DNA of 64,000 bases from Nocardia abscessus NBRC 100374. GTDB taxonomy: Bacteria > Actinomycetota > Actinomycetes > Mycobacteriales > Mycobacteriaceae. The position numbers and the translations under genes were made by a program. The notes beneath the pieces were generated by a model, which was given only the letters and a program-made list of their open reading frames with translations, was not told where the DNA came from and searched no databases. Positions 25,027-34,065 of this stretch are shown here, piece after piece. Where the stretch lies: contig NZ_BAFP01000101.1 of assembly GCF_000308455.1 (NCBI RefSeq), positions 60,834 to 124,833 on the forward strand, written 5' to 3'. Numbering within the stretch: position 1 is the stretch's first letter; the number at the start of each line of letters is the position of its first letter.

Positions 25027-25839
25027 TCAGGCCTCGGCCGAGGTCTCGGCGGCCTCGGCGCCGGGAGCGGCCTGCGCGAGCAGCTCCTGCTCCCACTCGG
25101 CCAGCGGCTCGCCCGCACCCGCCTCCGGCTTCTCGTCGCCCGCGGACGCGCCGGCGCGCGCCTGCACACCCTCGGCCACCGCGGAGGCGACGACCTTGGT
25201 CAGCAGGGCGGCGGAGCGGATCGCGTCGTCGTTGCCCGGGATCGGGTAGTCGACCAGGTCGGGGTCGCAGTTGGTGTCCAGGATCGCGATGACCGGGATG
25301 TTCAGCTTGCGCGCCTCGCCGACGGCGATGTGCTCCTTGTTGGTGTCGACGACCCAGATGGCCGAGGGCACCTTCTGCATGTCGCGAATACCGCCGAGGG
25401 TGCGCTCCAGCTTGTTCATCTCACGCGTCAGCATGAGGATTTCCTTCTTGGTGCGACCCTCGAAGCCACCGGTCTGCTCCATGGCCTCGAGTTCCTTGAG
25501 GCGCTGCAGGCGCTTGTGCACGGTGGAGAAGTTGGTGAGCATGCCACCCAGCCAGCGCTGGTTGACGTACGGCATCCCGACGCGCGTCGCCTCGGCCGCG
25601 ATCGACTCCTGGGCCTGCTTCTTGGTACCGACGAAGAGAACGGTGCCACCGTGGGCGACGGTCTCCTTGACGAACTCGTAGGCCTTGTCGATGTAGGTCA
25701 GCGTCTGCTGCAGGTCGATGATGTAGATGCCGTTGCGGTCGGTGAAGATGAACCGCTTCATCTTCGGGTTCCAGCGCCGGGTCTGGTGTCCGAAGTGCGC
25801 GCCGCTGTCGAGCAGCTGCTTCATGGTTACGACAGCCAT
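25027..25839 (-). CDS. rpsB: 30S ribosomal protein S2
   Basis: The 270-residue S2 protein starts MAVVTMKQLLDSGAHFGHQTRRWNPKM-like, with KYIF/RFIFTDRNGIYIIDLQQT, WLGGMLTNFSTV and DTNKEHIAVGEARKLNIPVIAILDTNCDP. A roughly 50-residue acidic Ala/Glu-rich tail extends the C-terminus, as in other actinobacteria. ATG 25839 is the family start. It heads the rpsB-tsf operon. Confidence 0.97.
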   Translation of the reverse strand: MAVVTMKQLLDSGAHFGHQTRRWNPKMKRFIFTDRNGIYIIDLQQTLTYIDKAYEFVKETVAHGGTVLFVGTKKQAQESIAAEATRVGMPYVNQRWLGGMLTNFSTVHKRLQRLKELEAMEQTGGFEGRTKKEILMLTREMNKLERTLGGIRDMQKVPSAIWVVDTNKEHIAVGEARKLNIPVIAILDTNCDPDLVDYPIPGNDDAIRSAALLTKVVASAVAEGVQARAGASAGDEKPEAGAGEPLAEWEQELLAQAAPGAEAAETSAEA

Positions 25840-26218
25840 AGCTCCCGTATCTCTCTTTCGTTGCCGGTTGACGCAGCGAATCGGCGATCCGCTGCCCTGG
25901 CGCCGCCGAATCGTCGGACCCGACCACGAAGGTGGGGACCAGCCGACGATTCCCTGTTCCGAACACGCTGCCGCGAACCCGGATATCTCGAGCTCGATTC
26001 GAACAGCGCCGCTATGAACAAGCACGGGTGGCGCGCGAAGTCGGTCCATGCATGCACAGACCGCTCGCTCAGTTTACGGCCTTCGGGCACGCAGACCTAA
26101 ACCGGTTCGATCGGCCCCCTTCGACCAGGCGGAACAGCGACTTTTCACAGGCGGGGAGGTTATCCACATTCCGTATATCGAGCCATCGGCGTCGCCGGAA
26201 ACGCAGGAGGGTGGAGGC
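25840..26218. other. Divergent promoter region with DnaA-box-like sites
   Basis: A 379-base gap between rpsB (minus) and a small secreted-protein gene (plus). It contains a perfect DnaA-box consensus TTATCCACA at 26160-26168 and an 8/9 match (CTTTTCACA) about 19 bases before it. No gene is seen. The rpsB promoter and leader must lie in the left part. Confidence 0.5.
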
Positions 26219-26491
26219 ATGAAACCGATCTCCCCGACGATGACCTTCCTCGTTCCGCTGTTGTTCGTGCTCGGGGTCGTTACCGCACCGCCGGTCGGGG
26301 CCGAGACGCCCGCCGCGAAACCTGCGCCCGGGGCGTGCACAGGGTCCGCGTGCCTGCCGTCTCTTTCCCAACTGCTCCGGCGAGCGCCGTTGCGGCAATC
26401 CGGACTCGGCGCCGGTGACCACCGAGATGAAACGGATCCCGCCTCCGGTGGCGACCTGTGTACACCGCCCGTGCCCCTGTGCGGGTCGTAG
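26219..26491 (+). CDS. Small secreted protein of unknown function
   Basis: The ATG at 26219 has GGTGGAGG upstream and gives 90 residues. A signal peptide (MKPISPTMTFLVPLLFVLGVV..., cleavage likely after VGA at about residue 28) is followed by a short mature peptide with four Cys residues (CTGSACLPS, CTPPVPLC). The end overlaps the upstream part of the M23 peptidase region, which suggests co-expression. No family recognised. Confidence 0.6.
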   Translation: MKPISPTMTFLVPLLFVLGVVTAPPVGAETPAAKPAPGACTGSACLPSLSQLLRRAPLRQSGLGAGDHRDETDPASGGDLCTPPVPLCGS

Positions 26492-26532
26492 TCGGGCTTC
26501 CCGGCCCGGCACGAACGACCGGTTCGCATCCC

Positions 26533-27075
26533 ATGCGGACGCGGCGGCGTCCCTCTTCGGCGCTGGCTCTGGGCATCGCCGCGGTCGTCTCGATGGAGCC
26601 GACGGCGACCGCCGCACCCGAGGCGCGGTTCGACTGGCCGCTGCAACCGCGCCCCGCGGTGGTCCGGCGCTTCGACAAACCCGCGCAGAACTGGCTGCCG
26701 GGACATCGCGGGGTCGATCTGGCCGGGGTGCAGGGGCAAGCTGTGCTGGCCGCGGGCGAGGGGATCGTCGTGTTCGCCGGAACCGTGGCCGACAAGCCGG
26801 TCGTGTCCATCGATCACCCGGGCGGGGTGCGCACCACCTACGAACCCGTTCGAGCCGACGTGCCCGTGGGCAGGCGGGTCGGGCGTGGCACCCGAATCGG
26901 CACGCTGGAGGCCGGACATCCCGGATGCGTGACGACATGCCTGCACTGGGGAGCCCGCGCCGAGGGCGCAGGCCGACGCGTCCGCGAGTACCTCGATCCC
27001 CTCGGGCTCCTGCAGCTCACTCCCCTGCGCCTCAAACCGGTGCGCCCCTCAGCCCGACCAGGAGAAGCGCCGTAG
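26533..27075 (+). CDS. Secreted M23-family (LytM-like) peptidase, Rv2891-like
   Basis: From ATG 26533 the 180-residue product has a signal-like N-terminus followed by a LytM fold: WPLQPRPAVVRRFD, H58-RGV-D62 (zinc ligands), GEGIVVFAGTV, GVRTTYEPV and CLHWGAR. The last motif is normally H-x-H, and here it is C136-L-H138. The replaced ligand means activity must be tested. The gene is next to rpsB as Rv2891 is in M. tuberculosis. A longer frame from GTG 26458 is possible. Confidence 0.85.
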   Translation: MRTRRRPSSALALGIAAVVSMEPTATAAPEARFDWPLQPRPAVVRRFDKPAQNWLPGHRGVDLAGVQGQAVLAAGEGIVVFAGTVADKPVVSIDHPGGVRTTYEPVRADVPVGRRVGRGTRIGTLEAGHPGCVTTCLHWGARAEGAGRRVREYLDPLGLLQLTPLRLKPVRPSARPGEAP

Positions 27076-27183
27076 TTGGTTCGCGCCTCGGTTCAGGTCT
27101 CGGTGGAAACCTCGGTGATCGGGCCCGGCGTGTCGGCAGCGCGCGGTGGCGGGAGGGTGCGCGGCGGGGCGAAGATCGGGGGC

Positions 27184-27693
27184 ATGGAGGATGGGCGGTC
27201 GTTCACGTATTCCGAAGTCGGCGCGACACGAGGTGCGCTACCGGAGGGGTATCACGGGTTTCGGCTGCGGCGGCCGATCGGGCGGGGTCGCGCGCTGTTC
27301 GAGCACGCGGGTGCGGAGATCTCGGCTTACCGGGTGCAGAAGGGCACCGGAATCTTCCGAGCCGCCGACACTCCGACGGCCGAACCCGGCACAACCATCA
27401 CGGTGCGGCTCGGTGCCGGTCCATTCGGAATCACCGCACCGTGCCGCGTGGTGTACGTCCTCGACGAACCCGACCGACGGGGTTTCGCGTACGGAACCTT
27501 GCCCGGACATCCGGCGTCCGGGGAGGAACTGTTCGCCGTCGAGTACGACCCCGCCGACGACACGGTGTACGGGCTGATCGTCGCGTTCTCGCGCCCCGCC
27601 ACCTGGTACACCCGACTCGGCGGACCCGTGGTGCGGCTGATCCAGCGTTTCGTCGCGGGCAGATACATCGCGGCCTTGCCGACATCTGCCTGA
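27184..27693 (+). CDS. DUF1990 family protein
   Basis: A 169-residue product from ATG 27184 with the family features GFRLRRPIGRG, INPCRVVYVLDEPDRRGFAYGTLPGHP-like core (CRVVYV, GFAYGTLPGHP, GEELFAVE) and a C-terminal RPATWYTRLGGPVVRLIQR. DUF1990 proteins have an START/SRPBCC-like fold and no established function. The upstream in-frame extension to 27076 has no family character. Confidence 0.85.
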   Translation: MEDGRSFTYSEVGATRGALPEGYHGFRLRRPIGRGRALFEHAGAEISAYRVQKGTGIFRAADTPTAEPGTTITVRLGAGPFGITAPCRVVYVLDEPDRRGFAYGTLPGHPASGEELFAVEYDPADDTVYGLIVAFSRPATWYTRLGGPVVRLIQRFVAGRYIAALPTSA

Positions 27694-27781
27694 CTCCCGA
27701 CGGCACGCGGCGTGCACCCGCGAGCTCGCGCCACGCAGCATCACGGCGCGATCAGCCTGCCGCGACCACCAGCCGCGAGGT

Positions 27782-29683
27782 CTACGGTGTGACGATCGCG
27801 AAATCGGGGTCCGGGGCGTCGAAGATGTCGACCAGTTCGGCGAGCTTGGTGACGTCTCCCTCGATGACGATATCGCCGGCGGCCGCCGCGACGCCGAAGT
27901 CGTCACCGGCCAGCAACACCCGGATCAGCGTGGACTTGGCCAGGATGAACGTGGCGTCGGGTTGTGGCAGGCGCATACCGGGGGCCACATCGAAGTGGGT
28001 GAGGCGGCCGTTGCGCAGTTCGAGCCGGTGGGTGCGGTCCAGGTCGGTGAGGATCCAGTCGGTCACGAGCCGGTGGTCCCACGCCTTGGGACCGTCCACG
28101 CGCAACGCCAGAGCGTCGAAGATCTGATCGATGCTCAGTGCGGCGACCATGGTCGGCGATTCGCTCTTGGTCGGCGTGCCGAACGAGCCGTAGCGCAGCT
28201 CGTAGGCTCCGCTGAGATAGAAGTTGCGCCAGGTCGCGTTCTCCGCGCCGTAGCCGAGTTGCTCGAACGTGCTGGCCTGCAACGCTTTCGCGGCATCGTT
28301 GTCCGGGTCGGCGAAGACGACGTAGTTGAGCACCTGCGCCACCCAGCGGTAGTCCCCGGCGTCGTAGGAGACCTGCGCTTTGCGCAGCACCTCGTCGGCC
28401 CCACCCATGAATTCCACGTGCCGTCGCGCGGATTCGACCGGCGGGTGTTCCCACAGGTGCGCCGGGTTTCCGTCGAACCAGCCCATGTAGCGCTGGTAGA
28501 TGGCCTTCACGTTGTGACTGACCGAACCGTAGTATCCGCGCGCATGCCAGGCCTCCCCGATGGCGGGTGGGAGCGTCACCAGTTCGGCGATCTCCGCGCC
28601 CACGTATCCCTGGTTCAGCAGGCGCACGGTCTGGTCGTGCAGGTATCCGTACAGGTCCCGTTGCAGCGAGAGGTATTCCACCAGGCGGGCGGTGCCCCAG
28701 GTCGGCCAGTGATGGGAGGCGAAGACGACGTCGGATTCGCGCGCGAACATATTGATCGCCTCGGTGAGGTACTTCGCCCAGACGTGGGCGTCGCGCACCA
28801 GGGCGCCACGCAACGTGAGCACATTGTGCAGGGTGTGGGTCGCGTTCTCCGCCATGCACAGCGCGCGGCGATCCGGGAAGTAGAAGTTCATCTCCGCGGG
28901 CGCTTCCGTACCGGGCGTGAGCTGGAAGACCATCCGTATCCCGTCGATCGTCTCCTCCTGGCCGGTCGCGGTGATGTCGACGGTCGGGGGAATCAGTGTG
29001 ACGGTGCCGACCGAGGTGGTCTGCCCCAGCCCGGCTCCCACCGCCCCGAGTGGACCGCGCGGCAGCACCGCGCCGTACATGTACCCCGCGCGGCGTGCCA
29101 TCGCCGTGCCCGCGTAGATGTTCTCCGCCACCGCATGTTCCAGGAATCCGGCCGGCGCCAGCACCGGACAGCGCCCCTCGGCGACCGCCTCCGTAGTGGT
29201 GACTCCGCACGCCCCGCCGAAGTGGTCGATGTGCGAATGCGTGTAGATCAGCCCGGTCACCGGACGGTCGCCGCGGTGGGTGCGGTAGAGCGCGAGACCG
29301 GCCGCCGCCGTCTCGGCCGAGATCAGCGGATCGATCACGAGGACGCCGGTTTCGCCTTCGACCAGCGTCATATTGGAGAGGTCGAAACCGCGGATTTGAT
29401 AGATGCCCTCGCTGACCTCGAACAACCCCTGTCGCACCGCGACGCCGGACTGCCGCCAGAGGCTCGGATGGACCGAGACCGGGCAGGGTTCCCGCAGGAA
29501 CGAGTAGGAGTCGTTGTCCCACACGACGGTTCCGTCTCCGGAGGTGACCACGCCCGATACCGGCGCGGCGATGAATCCGCGCTCGGCGTCGGTCAGATCG
29601 GTGGTGTCGGCGAATGGCAGTGCGGCGGCCGCACGCCGGTGTTCCGCGACGATGAAGCCGCTCGGCTCGCTCGCTGTGCTCAT
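27782..29683 (-). CDS. Alkyl/aryl-sulfatase, SdsA1-like metallo-beta-lactamase fold
   Basis: A 633-residue zinc hydrolase predicted to cleave primary alkyl sulfates such as dodecyl sulfate to alcohol and sulfate. It has the MBL motif T148-H-S-H-I-D-H154-FGG, further metal ligands in MAENATHTLHN and SSHHWPTWG-like (FASHHWPTWG), an alkylsulfatase dimerisation domain (about residues 390-500) and a C-terminal SCP2-like domain. There is no Sec signal peptide. Two DUF202 genes lie immediately upstream on the same strand. Confidence 0.92.
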   Translation of the reverse strand: MSTASEPSGFIVAEHRRAAAALPFADTTDLTDAERGFIAAPVSGVVTSGDGTVVWDNDSYSFLREPCPVSVHPSLWRQSGVAVRQGLFEVSEGIYQIRGFDLSNMTLVEGETGVLVIDPLISAETAAAGLALYRTHRGDRPVTGLIYTHSHIDHFGGACGVTTTEAVAEGRCPVLAPAGFLEHAVAENIYAGTAMARRAGYMYGAVLPRGPLGAVGAGLGQTTSVGTVTLIPPTVDITATGQEETIDGIRMVFQLTPGTEAPAEMNFYFPDRRALCMAENATHTLHNVLTLRGALVRDAHVWAKYLTEAINMFARESDVVFASHHWPTWGTARLVEYLSLQRDLYGYLHDQTVRLLNQGYVGAEIAELVTLPPAIGEAWHARGYYGSVSHNVKAIYQRYMGWFDGNPAHLWEHPPVESARRHVEFMGGADEVLRKAQVSYDAGDYRWVAQVLNYVVFADPDNDAAKALQASTFEQLGYGAENATWRNFYLSGAYELRYGSFGTPTKSESPTMVAALSIDQIFDALALRVDGPKAWDHRLVTDWILTDLDRTHRLELRNGRLTHFDVAPGMRLPQPDATFILAKSTLIRVLLAGDDFGVAAAAGDIVIEGDVTKLAELVDIFDAPDPDFAIVTP

Positions 29684-29731
29684 TGTCGTCCTCCTGTCGT
29701 CTCGACCAACCTTGCCGGGCCGCTGCCCGGT

Positions 29732-30040
29732 TCAGGGCAGCGGTTCGAGGGAGCCTGCGGCCGCGGCGGCGACCGCGCCCACGAACACCGCCGCGGCCGT
29801 CGCGGCGACGATGCGGCCACCATGGGCGTAGTGGCCGCGGCGCAAACCGCGGTTGCGCAGATAGCAGGCCCCGGCCAGCGCCGCCATCGTGATCGCGGCG
29901 CCGATCGGCGCCGCCGCGGCCGCTCGCCACCCGCTTTCGAGGGCTTGATGCAGGAACAGTGTGCCGACGACCATCGCCGCCACGGCGGTGCGCCGCCACG
30001 CCAGCGCGGTGCGTTCGGCGGACAGATGAGGCGCGCTCAC
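29732..30040 (-). CDS. DUF202 membrane protein
   Basis: A 102-residue protein from GTG 30040, which overlaps the preceding stop (GTGA). It has the DUF202 N-terminus LSAERTALAWRRTAVAAMVVG, then three membrane helices. Family function unknown. It is translationally coupled to the YidH-like gene upstream, and both precede the alkylsulfatase gene. Confidence 0.8.
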   Translation of the reverse strand: MSAPHLSAERTALAWRRTAVAAMVVGTLFLHQALESGWRAAAAAPIGAAITMAALAGACYLRNRGLRRGHYAHGGRIVAATAAAVFVGAVAAAAAGSLEPLP

Positions 30041-30402
30041 CGCAGCAGCACCGCTATAGCCGCCAGCACCGAGACGATCGCGATGCCCGCCGACAGGACC
30101 GGTACCAGCACCGTGTCCGGCAGTGGATCGCCGCGCCGCATGGCCACGCCGACCCGCCGCCAGTGCGCGTACGCGCCGACCGCGACGACCGATGCGAGGA
30201 CCAGGCAACTGAGCGCGATCGCGCGCCGCAGTCCCGCCATCCGGAACGACTGGACCAGTGTGTGCACCGCGACGCCGCCGGCCAGCAGTCCCAGCGCGGT
30301 CCGCATCCAGGCGAGGAAGGTGCGCTCGTTCGCGAGCGTGAACCGATAGTCGAGTTCCTCTTCGCCCCCTTCCGATTCGGCTTCGGGACTCGGCAGCGTC
30401 AC
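30037..30402 (-). CDS. YidH-like DUF202 membrane protein
   Basis: A 121-residue protein from GTG 30402 with the signature LANERTFLAWMRTALGLLAGGVAV and three membrane helices. A longer frame to 30606 has no family similarity. It pairs with the shorter DUF202 protein (4-base overlap), so the two probably form one membrane assembly. Confidence 0.82.
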   Translation of the reverse strand: MTLPSPEAESEGGEEELDYRFTLANERTFLAWMRTALGLLAGGVAVHTLVQSFRMAGLRRAIALSCLVLASVVAVGAYAHWRRVGVAMRRGDPLPDTVLVPVLSAGIAIVSVLAAIAVLLR

Positions 30403-30916
30403 GCCGCCTCGGCTCGGATCGTCGAGTGCCGACCGACCCGCGCACGAGGGTGGCGGTTCGTGACACGAGGCGGCGCTCCGTCGCACGGGTTCACGCCGGA
30501 CTGCACGGTGGTCACGACACACCACGCTAGTGGGGACCGAGGAACCTCGCGGCGGCTCATCGCCGACGGCGGGAACCCGATCCGTGTTCGCAGGCGCACC
30601 GGGCACTTCGCGCGGGCGACACTCACCGTCGCCTCGCTCGGATTGCCGACTGGAAGCCAGACGCCGCGCGCAGCGCTCAGCAACCGTGTTCGCGTGCTGC
30701 TCCCTGAACGATTCCCGACTCGTGTTCGAGACCCCGAATCACACGATCGAACCAGCTCGCAGCATTCAGCGGCGGGACAGGTCCGGTCGGCGACGATCAC
30801 GGGCACCACTCCATCGCTGCTAGCGTTGGCAAACGATCCGCTACGTCAGATTAATCGCCGTCACCTGGGCCGTCCACGCGCCCCGCGCGCCCGTGACCGG
30901 GTGGTTATGCAGCGCG
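30403..30916. other. 514-base intergenic region
   Basis: Lies between the YidH-like gene and the acetoacetate-decarboxylase-like gene. The overlapping open frames are short and lack ribosome sites and recognisable domains. I see no RNA gene or repeat. The YidH-like gene promoter is expected here. Confidence 0.5.
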
Positions 30917-31648
30917 TCAGATGGCGATGGCGTCCTCGAATGTCATGGCCAGCCGCGAAACGGACGAGGACATCAGCGCCCGGCGCGGCAAACCGAGCGA
31001 CCGGAGTTCGGCGGCGATCTCGTGATCCCCCAGCTTCAACGTCGCCCCGCCGAGCCGCGCTCGCATGCCGGACGGCTGCATCTCCCAGCGCGTGCAGCGT
31101 GTCACGCCATCGATGTGCGAGTAGGCGTCGAACGAGGATGCGGTGGCGCGCCCGTTCGGGGTCGAGAATCCGGGCCGCAGCGTGAGATCCGCGATGAGCC
31201 GTCCGTTCTGGTGCAGCGCACCGCTGCGCGTCGGGCCACCGTGGTCGACGACGAAGTCGGCGAGTTCTTTCGGAAATCCCCAGATACCGCGCCCGGCGGC
31301 CAGGGTGAAATCGCCGTCGACCGGCAGCCGGTGGATCAGTACGCCTGCCTGCCCGGATCTGAGCGCCTTCAGATCGCCGAATCCCGAGGCCGCGCCCGCG
31401 GTGTGGTGGCGCACCATGAACGAGACGCCGAACTCGTTGTAGGGGCCCAGATCGCCGTCGACGTAGTCGACGAAGACCAGCGTGCACATCGCCCGCCCGC
31501 CGGGCAGCCGGAGAACCCGCAGGCCGGAGTAGTCGATGAGGCGTTGCGCCGCCGCGGCGGGCACCAGATAGGTGGCCATGAACGCGTGCGCGAGCCGGAT
31601 GCGGACCGGCATGCGGACCTCGCGGCCGAGAACGGTGTGCGTGCTCAC
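30917..31648 (-). CDS. Acetoacetate decarboxylase-like protein
   Basis: A 243-residue protein with the ADC fold: VRIRLAHAFMATYLVPA, GPYNEFGVSFMVRH (ADC-like YxE core), WGFPKELADF around the position of the catalytic lysine, and ARLGG. The lysine in GFPKE corresponds to the Schiff-base lysine region of ADC, but many family members are not decarboxylases. It could instead act on another beta-keto acid. ATG at 31648. Confidence 0.75.
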   Translation of the reverse strand: MSTHTVLGREVRMPVRIRLAHAFMATYLVPAAAAQRLIDYSGLRVLRLPGGRAMCTLVFVDYVDGDLGPYNEFGVSFMVRHHTAGAASGFGDLKALRSGQAGVLIHRLPVDGDFTLAAGRGIWGFPKELADFVVDHGGPTRSGALHQNGRLIADLTLRPGFSTPNGRATASSFDAYSHIDGVTRCTRWEMQPSGMRARLGGATLKLGDHEIAAELRSLGLPRRALMSSSVSRLAMTFEDAIAI

Positions 31649-31800
31649 GTCGACGCCTTTCTGCGCATCGGCGCCCGCGCGCCGCGTGGCCGTGCGGAGC
31701 TACCGCACCGGACCACGTCCATAGAACACGTATCAGTTTATCGGCGCAATGCGGCGTCGACCGGACTTTCTCCCCAGGGAACCCGTTTCACTCCCACGAC

Positions 31801-32544
31801 TCACTCCTCCGGAACACGACTTCCGCACGACTCCTCGGATCGCGCCGCATTCCGCAGGCGGGCTTCCAAGCCGTCGAGGACGCACAGCAGGCCGAAGTCG
31901 AAGGCCATCGCGCGCCCGACCTCCTGGTCCGTCGGGACGATCGCCTGATAGTCCGCGAGCATTTCGGGATAGTCACCGGCCAATTCGGTCATCACGCGCA
32001 GGACGCCGTCGGTGTCGATCTCGGCCCCCTTGTACGCCGTGTCCCAGGCGATCTCGGGCAGCACCTGGCCGAGGACGAAACACATCACCGTTCCGCTGGC
32101 GAGGTAGATGTCCACGCCATGAAACCCCGCCTGGACGAACGCGCGGCGCAGCCGATCGCTCAGGCGTAGCGAGTTCGGGCCGATACTGGGCAGCCGCCCC
32201 ACCAGGGTCGCCATCCATGGGTGCTCCCGGATGCTCGCGCGGAGGCTGTAGGCGAAGGTGGTCAGCAGTTCGCGCCAGGAGGCCTGCTCGGGCTCCGGAG
32301 TCCGCACCAGGCCCCAGAACTCATCGAGCACCAATTCCAGCAGTTCCTCCTTGTTGGAGACGTGCCAGTACAGGCTGGTCGCGCCCGCACCGAGCTTCGC
32401 GCCGAGTTTGCGCATGCTCAGCGCCTCCAGTCCCTCGGCGTCGAGCAGTTCCACGGCCGCGGCGATGATCTGCTCACGATGCAGCCCGGCGGACTTGGGC
32501 CGGCGCGGCTGCTTGGTCCATACCGAGGCGAACTGCTTGGTCAT
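31801..32544 (-). CDS. TetR-family repressor
   Basis: A 247-residue protein. The N-terminal HTH (IIAAAVELLDAEGLEALSMRKLGAKLGAGATSLYWHVSNKEELLE) is followed by a TetR_C-type ligand domain. It is divergent from an MFS pump, with three palindromes in between that overlap both promoters. ATG 32544 lies only about nine bases from a TATAAG -10-like box on the minus strand, so the transcript may be leaderless. Most likely it represses itself and the pump. Confidence 0.9.
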   Translation of the reverse strand: MTKQFASVWTKQPRRPKSAGLHREQIIAAAVELLDAEGLEALSMRKLGAKLGAGATSLYWHVSNKEELLELVLDEFWGLVRTPEPEQASWRELLTTFAYSLRASIREHPWMATLVGRLPSIGPNSLRLSDRLRRAFVQAGFHGVDIYLASGTVMCFVLGQVLPEIAWDTAYKGAEIDTDGVLRVMTELAGDYPEMLADYQAIVPTDQEVGRAMAFDFGLLCVLDGLEARLRNAARSEESCGSRVPEE

Positions 32545-32552
32545 AACACGAT

Positions 32553-32620
32553 CTTATAATCGCTCGCACACTGTTCGAGTTTCTCGTACGCTGTGCGAGT
32601 GGAATCGAACGTTGTACGAG
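32553..32620. promoter_or_regulatory. Divergent tetR-MFS promoter with three tandem operators
   Basis: Three related 17-bp palindromes occur at 32563-32579 (CTCGCACACTGTTCGAG), 32583-32599 (CTCGTACGCTGTGCGAG) and 32604-32620 (ATCGAACGTTGTACGAG), centred 20-21 bp apart. A consensus TATAAT (32555-32560) lies just before the first for the pump. The complementary TATAAG (32553-32558) serves the tetR side. The geometry implies cooperative binding that blocks both promoters. Confidence 0.75.
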
Positions 32621-34065
32621 ACCCTCGCCGCTGGTGGGTTCTGGGGGTCCTCTGTCTGTCCTTGCTCGTGCTGATGCTCGACAGCACCGTGCTCAATCTC
32701 GCGATTCCGTCGCTGATCCGGGAGCTCGGCGCCACCCCGTCGGACGTGCAGTGGATTCTGGACGCCTACGTGCTGGTCTTCGCCGGACTCCTGCTCACGG
32801 CGGGAAGCTTGTCCGACCGCTTCGGCAGGCGCCGAGCGTTGATCACCGGACTGGCGGTGTTCGGCGTGGCCTCGCTGGCCGCGGTGCTGGCGACCGAGCC
32901 GTGGCAGGTCGTGGCCGCGCGCGCCGCGATGGGCGTCGGCGGTTCGCTGCTGATGCCGTCGACGCTGTCGATCCTGATGACCACCTTCGCCGAGGACGAA
33001 CGGCGCACGGCGATGGCGGCGTGGTCGACAGTCTCCATGGTCGGCATCGTCGCCGGACCGACGCTGGGCGGCTTTCTGCTCCAGCACTACTGGTGGGGGT
33101 CGGTGTTCCTGCTCAACATCCCGGTGGCCGTGCTCGCGATCGTGGCGGCGGTCGTGCTGATGCCCGAGACCACCGGCGAACAACGGCCGGTCGATCTGGT
33201 CGGGGTCGTCTTGTCCGTGGTGGCGCTGAGCGCGACGGTCTACGTGATCATCGAGCGGGAATGGAACGTCGGCGTGATCGTGCTGGCCGTCGTCGCGGCG
33301 GCCGCGTTCGTCGTGTGGGAGAGCCGATCGGCCCATCCGATGCTGCCGTTGGCGGTGTTCGGCAGCCGCGATTTCACGGGCACCTGCTTCACGCTGCTGT
33401 TGATGGTCTTCGGCATGGGCGCGGTCATGCTGATGCTGACGCAGTACCTGCAGTTCGTGCTCGGCTACGGGCCGATGAAGGCGGGGCTGGCGCTGTTGCC
33501 GTACGCCGTGGCCGCGGCGGTGTGCAACGGGCTCGGCGCGACGCTCGGCAAGACCCTGAGCAACAAGACGCTCATCGTGTCCGGCTTGCTCGTCATGGGT
33601 GTGGCCTTCGGCATCCTCGCCGTCGGGAGCGGGTACCTGTGGATTCTGGTCAGCATGCTCGTGATGGGTGTGGGCGGCGGTTTGGCGGGTCCGGCCGCGT
33701 ACGCGGCCATCATGAGCGCCATCCCGCTGCAGCACGCCGGTGTCGGCTCCGCGATGAACGACACGCTGCAGCAGGTCGGCATGGCGATCAGCATCGCCGT
33801 CCTCGGCAGTGTGCTGGCCGGGGTCTTCACCTCGAACATGCCCGCCGACGCCCCCGACGCGGCCCGCGAGTCCATCGGAGCCGCCTTCCAGCTCGGCTAC
33901 CTGGAGCCGGCCAAGGACGCATTCACCACCGCCATGTCCACCGGCGCGTGGATCAGCGCGGGATTCAGCATCGCCGCCGCCCTGCTCGGAGCGGTCCTGC
34001 TGCGCGCACGGCGGCCGGGAGCGGTCGTCGAGCAGCCGGAAACCGTCCCTGTGGCCAACGGCTGA
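32593..34065 (+). CDS. MFS drug efflux transporter, DHA2 (EmrB/QacA) family
   Basis: A 490-residue transporter with 14 predicted helices. Motifs include LMLDSTVLNLAIPSLIRELG (motif D1-like), the loop GSLSDRFGRRRALI (motif A) and GPTLGG-F-L (motif C). It probably exports toxic compounds by proton antiport. The start is uncertain between GTG 32593 and GTG 32599, since no ribosome site is visible and operators 2 and 3 overlap this region. Divergent TetR gene. Confidence 0.92.
   Translation: MRVESNVVRDPRRWWVLGVLCLSLLVLMLDSTVLNLAIPSLIRELGATPSDVQWILDAYVLVFAGLLLTAGSLSDRFGRRRALITGLAVFGVASLAAVLATEPWQVVAARAAMGVGGSLLMPSTLSILMTTFAEDERRTAMAAWSTVSMVGIVAGPTLGGFLLQHYWWGSVFLLNIPVAVLAIVAAVVLMPETTGEQRPVDLVGVVLSVVALSATVYVIIEREWNVGVIVLAVVAAAAFVVWESRSAHPMLPLAVFGSRDFTGTCFTLLLMVFGMGAVMLMLTQYLQFVLGYGPMKAGLALLPYAVAAAVCNGLGATLGKTLSNKTLIVSGLLVMGVAFGILAVGSGYLWILVSMLVMGVGGGLAGPAAYAAIMSAIPLQHAGVGSAMNDTLQQVGMAISIAVLGSVLAGVFTSNMPADAPDAARESIGAAFQLGYLEPAKDAFTTAMSTGAWISAGFSIAAALLGAVLLRARRPGAVVEQPETVPVANG

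Noticed and set aside
26069..26946. Two overlapping minus-strand frames of about 290 codons
   Set aside because: They are antisense to the secreted-protein and M23 peptidase genes, and their sequence is Arg/Pro/Gly-rich with no domain.
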